This document shows, in pieces, positions 51,586 to 55,731 of a stretch of DNA of 55,731 bases. The notes below the pieces were generated by a model. It was not told the origin of the DNA, did no database searches, and saw nothing but the letters and a program-made list of their open reading frames with translations. Position 1 is the first letter of the stretch. Each line of letters starts with the position of its first letter. The stretch comes from an uncultured Alphaproteobacteria bacterium (lineage in GTDB: Bacteria > Pseudomonadota > Alphaproteobacteria > CALKHQ01), in assembly GCA_937988735.1 (NCBI GenBank), contig CALKHQ010000280.1, forward strand, positions 1-55,731, given 5' to 3'. Position numbers and translations under genes: made by a program.

Positions 51586-52350
51586 ATGCCTGATCTGTGG
51601 GGCAGGCGGGCGCTGGTGACCGGCGGGTCGCGCGGGATCGGTCGCGCGGTCGCGGAGACGCTGGCGGCGGCGGGGGCGGAGGTGGCGGTCGGCGCCCGCG
51701 ACCATGCCGCCTGCGAGGCGGTGGCGGCCGGTATCCGCGTCCGCGGCGGCAGTGCGATCGCGATCGGGCTCGACGTGGCCGACCCCGCCTCGGCGGAGGC
51801 GGCGGTGACGGCCGCGGCGGCGGTGTTCGGCGGCCTCGACATCCTGGTCAACAATGCCGGCGTGATCGAGCCGATCGGCATGATCGGCGAGGTGGATCCC
51901 GCGGACTGGGCGCGGCTGATCGCAATCAACCTCACCGGCGCCTACGCCATGACCCACCATGCGTTCCGGGTGATGAAGGCGCAGGGCGGCGGGCGCATCG
52001 TCAACGTCTCTTCCGGCGCCGCGCGCCAGCCGCTGGAAGGCTGGAGCGCCTACTGCGCCTCGAAGGCGGGACTGGCGATGCTGACCATGGCGACGGACCT
52101 GGAAGGGGCGGAGCACGGCATCCGCTGCTTCGGCTACGCGCCCGGCGTGGTTGATACCGACATGCAGGCGGTGATCCGGGCGAGCGGGATCAACCGGGTG
52201 TCGCAGCTCCCGCGGTCGTCGCTGGCGCCGCCGGACGACGCCGCGCGGCTGTGCGCCTGGCTGTGCTCGGGCGCGGCGGACGACCTTGCCGGCCGTGACG
52301 TGGACGTGCGCGACCCGGCGATCCGCCGCCGGGCCGGGCTGGAGGGCTGA
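51586..52350 (+). CDS. Short-chain dehydrogenase/reductase
   Basis: 254 residues. TGGSRGIG cofactor motif, NNAG in ILVNNAGVIEPIG, and the YCASK active site are complete. Substrate unknown. ATG 51586 has a near-perfect AAGGAGG ribosome-binding site and is preferred to the in-frame start at 51565. The HIT gene starts 2 bases after its stop, so the two are co-transcribed. Confidence 0.9.
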   Translation: MPDLWGRRALVTGGSRGIGRAVAETLAAAGAEVAVGARDHAACEAVAAGIRVRGGSAIAIGLDVADPASAEAAVTAAAAVFGGLDILVNNAGVIEPIGMIGEVDPADWARLIAINLTGAYAMTHHAFRVMKAQGGGRIVNVSSGAARQPLEGWSAYCASKAGLAMLTMATDLEGAEHGIRCFGYAPGVVDTDMQAVIRASGINRVSQLPRSSLAPPDDAARLCAWLCSGAADDLAGRDVDVRDPAIRRRAGLEG

Positions 52351-52352
52351 GG

Positions 52353-52763
52353 ATGTTCGATCTCGACGCGCGGCTCGCCCGCGACAGCGTGCCGGTGCTG
52401 CCGCGGCTGCGCATCAGCCAGGTCCGGCTGATGGACGACGCCCGCTTCCCGTGGCTGCTGCTGGTGCCGGAGCGGGAAGGGGTTGTGAACCTGCACGACC
52501 TCGATCCCGCCGATGGCGCGGAGCTGATGGCGGAGGCGCGGCTGTGCTCGGCGGTGCTGTGCCGGCTGCTGGATCTCGCGAAGACCAACGTGGCGACGCT
52601 GGGGAATGTGGTGCCCCAGCTTCACCTCCACGTCGTGGGCCGCCGGGCCGGCGATGCCGCCTGGCCCGGCCCGGTCTGGGGCGCGGGCACGCCCCAGCCC
52701 TATGCGCCGGCGGCGCGCGAGGCGCTGGTCGCCCGCATCGCCGCCGCGCTTGGCGCGCCGTGA
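52353..52763 (+). CDS. HIT-domain protein
   Basis: 136 residues. The histidine triad segment reads VVPQLHLHVVGR, with Gln at the first triad position, as in the group of HIT proteins with PQLHxHV. Such proteins are nucleotide hydrolases or transferases; no specific substrate assigned. Start 2 bases after the SDR stop. Convergent with the six-cysteine secreted protein (4-base gap). Confidence 0.88.
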   Translation: MFDLDARLARDSVPVLPRLRISQVRLMDDARFPWLLLVPEREGVVNLHDLDPADGAELMAEARLCSAVLCRLLDLAKTNVATLGNVVPQLHLHVVGRRAGDAAWPGPVWGAGTPQPYAPAAREALVARIAAALGAP

Positions 52764-52767
52764 GCCG

Positions 52768-53205
52768 TCAGTTGGCCACCGGCGGCGCGTCCGCCCCGAT
52801 GTCCATGTCCGGGCCGGGGCCGGGCTGGATGGCGCCGGCCGGAGCGGAGATGCCGCCCTCGAGCCCGGAGGCAGGGAGCGCGGCTTCCGACATGATCTTC
52901 TGCTGCAGCAGCGTGCAGTCCAGCACCGCCGGATCGCACTCCCGGAGCTGAATCTGCTCGGCGAGCTGCATCCGCGCCTCGTCACAGCTCGAGTCGGTGC
53001 AGAATTCCACCTGCTCGCTGAGCTTCAGCATCACCTGGTCGCGGATCGCCTCGCATTCCGGCGTTCCGATCTGGCAGGTCAGCGCCTGCTGCCGCAGGCT
53101 CACCAGGTCGGCGTCGGTGGCGCTCTGCGCCAGTGCAGGCCCGCCGGCCGCGAGCATCAGGACGGCGAGGAAGCCTGTCGAGCCGCGAAGTACGTGCCGT
53201 GACAT
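52768..53205 (-). CDS. Secreted six-cysteine protein of unknown function
   Basis: 145 residues. A signal peptide ends at ALAQS. The mature part has three cysteine pairs: TCQIGTPEC, FCTDSSC and ECDPAVLDC, spaced in a regular way that suggests disulfides, followed by a Pro/Gly/Ala-rich acidic tail. No family recognised. ATG 53205 has an AAGGAG site. The stop is 4 bases from the convergent HIT gene. Confidence 0.75.
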   Translation of the reverse strand: MSRHVLRGSTGFLAVLMLAAGGPALAQSATDADLVSLRQQALTCQIGTPECEAIRDQVMLKLSEQVEFCTDSSCDEARMQLAEQIQLRECDPAVLDCTLLQQKIMSEAALPASGLEGGISAPAGAIQPGPGPDMDIGADAPPVAN

Positions 53206-53408
53206 GAGCGTCTCCTTCTGTTTGCGACACCGACTGCGGCGCCGATCCGATGCGGCGCCGCAACCGGGGGGTGTGCCATCCCTCCGGCGCCAGTAATGTT
53301 GGGTCGGAGGCGGCCGGCGACCAGAGGGGGCGCATGAGGGATGGCAAGGCGGGGCGGAAGGCCGTAACATCCGAGTCTCGCCAGTCGGCGTGTCCGGACG
53401 GTTTCCTC

Positions 53409-54296
53409 ATGAGCGATCCCCTCGAGCGGGCCCGGAGCCTGACCTGCTGGACCCGGCCTGTCGTGCCGGAGGTGCTGAAGGGCGGCATCACCAACACCAA
53501 CTTCCGGGTGCGCGACGGCGCGCGCGAGTTCGTCGTGCGCATCGGCGACGACATCCCGGTGCACCACATCCTGCGCTGGAACGAGCTGGCCGCCAGCCGG
53601 GCGGCGCATGCCGCCGGCGTCTCGCCCGAGGTGGTCCACGCCGAGCCGGGCGCGATGGTGCTGGCCCATGTCGCGGGCCGGGTGCTGACCCCGGCCGACA
53701 TCGCCGACCGCGCCATGCTGCGCCGGATCGTGCCGCTGCTGCTGCGCTGCCACCGCGAGATCCCGCTGCACCTGCGCGGGCCGGTGCTCGCCTTCTGGGT
53801 ATTCCACGTCATCCGCGACTATGCGGCGACGCTGGAGGAGCGGGGCAGCGCCTACCGGCCGCTGCTGCCGGAGCTGCTGCGCCACGCGGCGCGGCTGGAG
53901 CGGGCGGTCGGCCCGGTCGATCTCGTCTTCGGGCACAACGACCTGCTCGCCTCCAACTTCATCGACGACGGCGAGCGGCTGTGGCTGATCGACTGGGACT
54001 ACGCCGGCTTCAACAGCCCGCTGTTCGACCTCGGCGGGCTTGCCTCCAACAACGGGCTCGGGGAGGCGGACGAGCGCTTCCTGCTCGAGCTCTACTTCAA
54101 CCGGCCGGTGGACGACGGCCTGTGGCGGAGCTACCAGGCGATGAAGTGCGCCTCGCTGCTGCGCGAGACGATGTGGAGCATGGTCTCGGAGCTGACCTCG
54201 ACCCTCGATTTCGACTACGCCGCCTACACGCAGGAGAACCTGGCCCGGTTCGAGCGCGCGCTGGCCCGGTTCGGCGAGCTCGACCGCGATGGCTGA
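53409..54296 (+). CDS. Choline/ethanolamine kinase-like phosphotransferase (APH family)
   Basis: 295 residues. GGITNTNFRVRDGAREFVVRIG is the phosphate-binding and lysine region, FGHNDLLASNF the Brenner catalytic motif, and LIDWDYAGFNSPLFDLGG the metal-binding Asp segment, as in choline/LicA-type kinases. The start is taken as ATG 53409; an in-frame ATG at 53334, with a better AGAGGGGGC site, would add 25 residues. Its stop overlaps the next ATG by 8 bases, so it is translated with the flavoenzyme. Confidence 0.85.
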   Translation: MSDPLERARSLTCWTRPVVPEVLKGGITNTNFRVRDGAREFVVRIGDDIPVHHILRWNELAASRAAHAAGVSPEVVHAEPGAMVLAHVAGRVLTPADIADRAMLRRIVPLLLRCHREIPLHLRGPVLAFWVFHVIRDYAATLEERGSAYRPLLPELLRHAARLERAVGPVDLVFGHNDLLASNFIDDGERLWLIDWDYAGFNSPLFDLGGLASNNGLGEADERFLLELYFNRPVDDGLWRSYQAMKCASLLRETMWSMVSELTSTLDFDYAAYTQENLARFERALARFGELDRDG

Positions 54297-55731
54297 CCTC
54301 CCCTCCTCGGCGAAGGTGGTGGTGATCGGCGGCGGGATCGTCGGCTGCTCGGTCGCCTACCATCTGGCGAAGCGCGGGGTGGAGACCCTGCTCCTCGAGC
54401 GGCACCGCCTCACCTCCGGCTCCACCTTCCATGCCGCCGGCCTCGTCGGGCAGCTCCGCTCCAGCGCCAACATCACCCAGCTCCTCGGCTATTCGGTGGC
54501 ACTCTACGACCGGCTGGAGGCGGAGACGGGGCTCGCCACCGGCTGGAAGCGCAACGGGGGCCTGCGCCTCGCCTGCAACCCCGAGCGCTGGATCGAGGTC
54601 AAGCGCCAGGCGACCACCGCCCGCTCCTTCGGGCTGGAGATGCACCTGCTGACGCCGCAGGAGGCGCGCGAGCTGTGGCCGCTGATGACCATCGACGACG
54701 TGGTCGGCGCCGCCTTCCTGCCCACCGACGGCCAGGCCAGCCCCAGCGACATCACCCAGGCGCTCGCCCGCGGGGCCCGCCAGGGCGGGGCGATCATCCG
54801 CGAGGAGACCGACGTCACCGCGATCGAGGTCGAGGGCGGGCGCGTGCGCGCGGTGGTGACCGGCGCCGGCCGCGTCGCCTGCGAGAGCGTGGTCTGCTGC
54901 GCCGGGCAGTGGACGCGCGACCTCGCGCGCACGGTGGGCGTCACCGTGCCGCTGGTCTCGGTGCAGCACCAGTACCTGATCACCGAACCGATCCCCGGCG
55001 TCACCCCGACGCTGCCGACGCTGCGCGATCCCGACCGGCTGACCTACTGGAAGGAGGAGGTCGGCGGACTGGTGATGGGCGGCTACGAGCCGAACCCGAA
55101 GCCGTGGGCGGAGAAGGGCATCCCCGAGGGCTTCAACTTCCAGCTCCTGCAGCCCGACTTCGACCATTTCGAGCCGCTGATGGAGCGCGCGCTCGCCCGC
55201 GTGCCGGCGCTGGAGACGGCGGGGGTGAAGGAGCTGCTGAACGGGCCGGAGAGCTTCACCCCCGACGGCAACTTCATCCTCGGCGAGGCGCCGGAGCTGC
55301 GCGGCTTCTTCGTCGGCGCCGGCTTCAACGCCTTCGGCATCGCGTCCGCCGGCGGTGCCGGCATGGTGCTGGCGGAGTGGGTGGCGGACGGCGAGCCGCC
55401 CTATGACGTGTGGCCGGTGGACATCCGCCGTTTCGGACAGCCGCATTTCGACACCGACTGGGTGCGCGCCCGCACGCTGGAGGCCTACGCCCGCCACTAC
55501 ACCATGGCCTGGCCGCACGAGGAGTGGACCGCCGGCCGGCCCAACCGGCGCTCGCCCCTCTACGCCATCCTCGCCGAGGCCGACGCCTGCTTCGGCGAGA
55601 AGCTGGGCTGGGAGCGGCCGAACTGGTTCGCCTCCCGCTCCGCCGGCGAGCTGCCGCAGGACGTCTATACCTGGAGGCGGCCGAACTGGTTCGAGGCGGT
55701 GGGGCGCGAGCACGCGGCGACCCGGGAGTCG
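54289..55731 (+). CDS. DMGDH/sarcosine dehydrogenase-type FAD oxidoreductase, 3' end outside window
   Basis: 481 codons with no stop before the window ends. The N-terminal dinucleotide fold GGGIVGCSVAYHLAKRG is followed by TFHAAGLVGQLRSS (His48 in the position of the covalent FAD histidine of DMGDH), FLPTDGQASPSDITQAL, and the FAD-binding C-terminal segment GFNAFGIASAGGAG. From about residue 410 the sequence enters a GCV_T (tetrahydrofolate-aminomethyltransferase) domain (NRRSPLYAIL, FGEKLGWERPNWF). Such enzymes demethylate glycine derivatives, transferring the methyl to tetrahydrofolate. ATG 54289 overlaps the kinase stop by 8 bases. Confidence 0.9.
   Translation, partial: MADLPSSAKVVVIGGGIVGCSVAYHLAKRGVETLLLERHRLTSGSTFHAAGLVGQLRSSANITQLLGYSVALYDRLEAETGLATGWKRNGGLRLACNPERWIEVKRQATTARSFGLEMHLLTPQEARELWPLMTIDDVVGAAFLPTDGQASPSDITQALARGARQGGAIIREETDVTAIEVEGGRVRAVVTGAGRVACESVVCCAGQWTRDLARTVGVTVPLVSVQHQYLITEPIPGVTPTLPTLRDPDRLTYWKEEVGGLVMGGYEPNPKPWAEKGIPEGFNFQLLQPDFDHFEPLMERALARVPALETAGVKELLNGPESFTPDGNFILGEAPELRGFFVGAGFNAFGIASAGGAGMVLAEWVADGEPPYDVWPVDIRRFGQPHFDTDWVRARTLEAYARHYTMAWPHEEWTAGRPNRRSPLYAILAEADACFGEKLGWERPNWFASRSAGELPQDVYTWRRPNWFEAVGREHAATRES

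Overview
The window is a very G+C-rich (roughly 70%), densely coded bacterial chromosome segment. The gene set points to an alphaproteobacterium of the Rhodospirillales/Geminicoccales type. Supporting signs are a MarR-OmpR-EnvZ-like operon of the PetP/PetR kind divergent from ilvE, a SecA with a C-terminal zinc motif, a small YdcH/DUF465 protein, UrtABCDE and Liv-type transporters, and frequent GTG/TTG starts. The genus cannot be fixed from sequence reading alone. I see no phage, transposase, plasmid or CRISPR signature; apart from small dispersed intergenic repeats this looks like core and niche-adaptive chromosome.

Layout. 1-3540: end of an aspartoacylase-family gene, a single-domain globin, TspO, an HdeD-like membrane protein and an orphan ligase-associated exonuclease. 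3554-8497: an SLC13/TrkA-C permease divergent from tsaD, which is followed closely by a 2OG-Fe(II) oxygenase and a WcaI-like glycosyltransferase. 8708-12236: patatin phospholipase, UbiB/ABC1-like kinase, small lipoprotein and Sel1-repeat protein, closed by a strong bidirectional terminator. 12308-15403 (minus): a tightly overlapped NEW3 protein/ABC ATPase/ABC-2 permease operon. 15604-18205 (minus): MarR/response regulator/histidine kinase operon, divergent from ilvE. 19504-23608 (minus): secA and an MFS exporter. 23870-29774: urea transporter urtABCDE behind a near-consensus sigma-54 promoter, with a 26-G homopolymer between urtD and urtE. 29803-36330 (minus): DsbA-like protein, VOC-bicupin fusion and a second five-gene Liv-type ABC system, with a divergent alpha/beta hydrolase. 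37504-43001: an iron-acquisition cluster (PepSY-flavodoxin-FAD reductase, TonB receptor, PiuC hydroxylase) with Fur-box-like palindromes before the first two genes. 43142-51463: CBS protein, tRNA-Leu(CAA), YdcH-like protein, ubiX, mobB-pgsA-uvrC, FolM-like reductase, msrB and chrA. 51586-55731: SDR, HIT protein, a secreted six-cysteine protein, and a translationally coupled choline-kinase-like phosphotransferase and DMGDH-type flavoenzyme that runs off the end.

Working together. Urea import appears nitrogen-regulated through sigma-54. The second Liv-type system, hydrolase and VOC-bicupin protein may form an uptake/catabolic module for an aromatic or organic acid (inference). The iron cluster covers outer-membrane uptake, inner-membrane reduction and an Fe(II)-dependent accessory enzyme. 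The most noteworthy items are the sigma-54 promoter and G-tract in the urt operon, the perfect 9-1-9 palindrome in the iron cluster, the NEW3-ABC exporter operon, the VOC-bicupin fusion, the kinase/flavoenzyme pair, and dispersed inverted repeats in three intergenic regions. I did not find clear evidence for a wholly new defence or mobile system.
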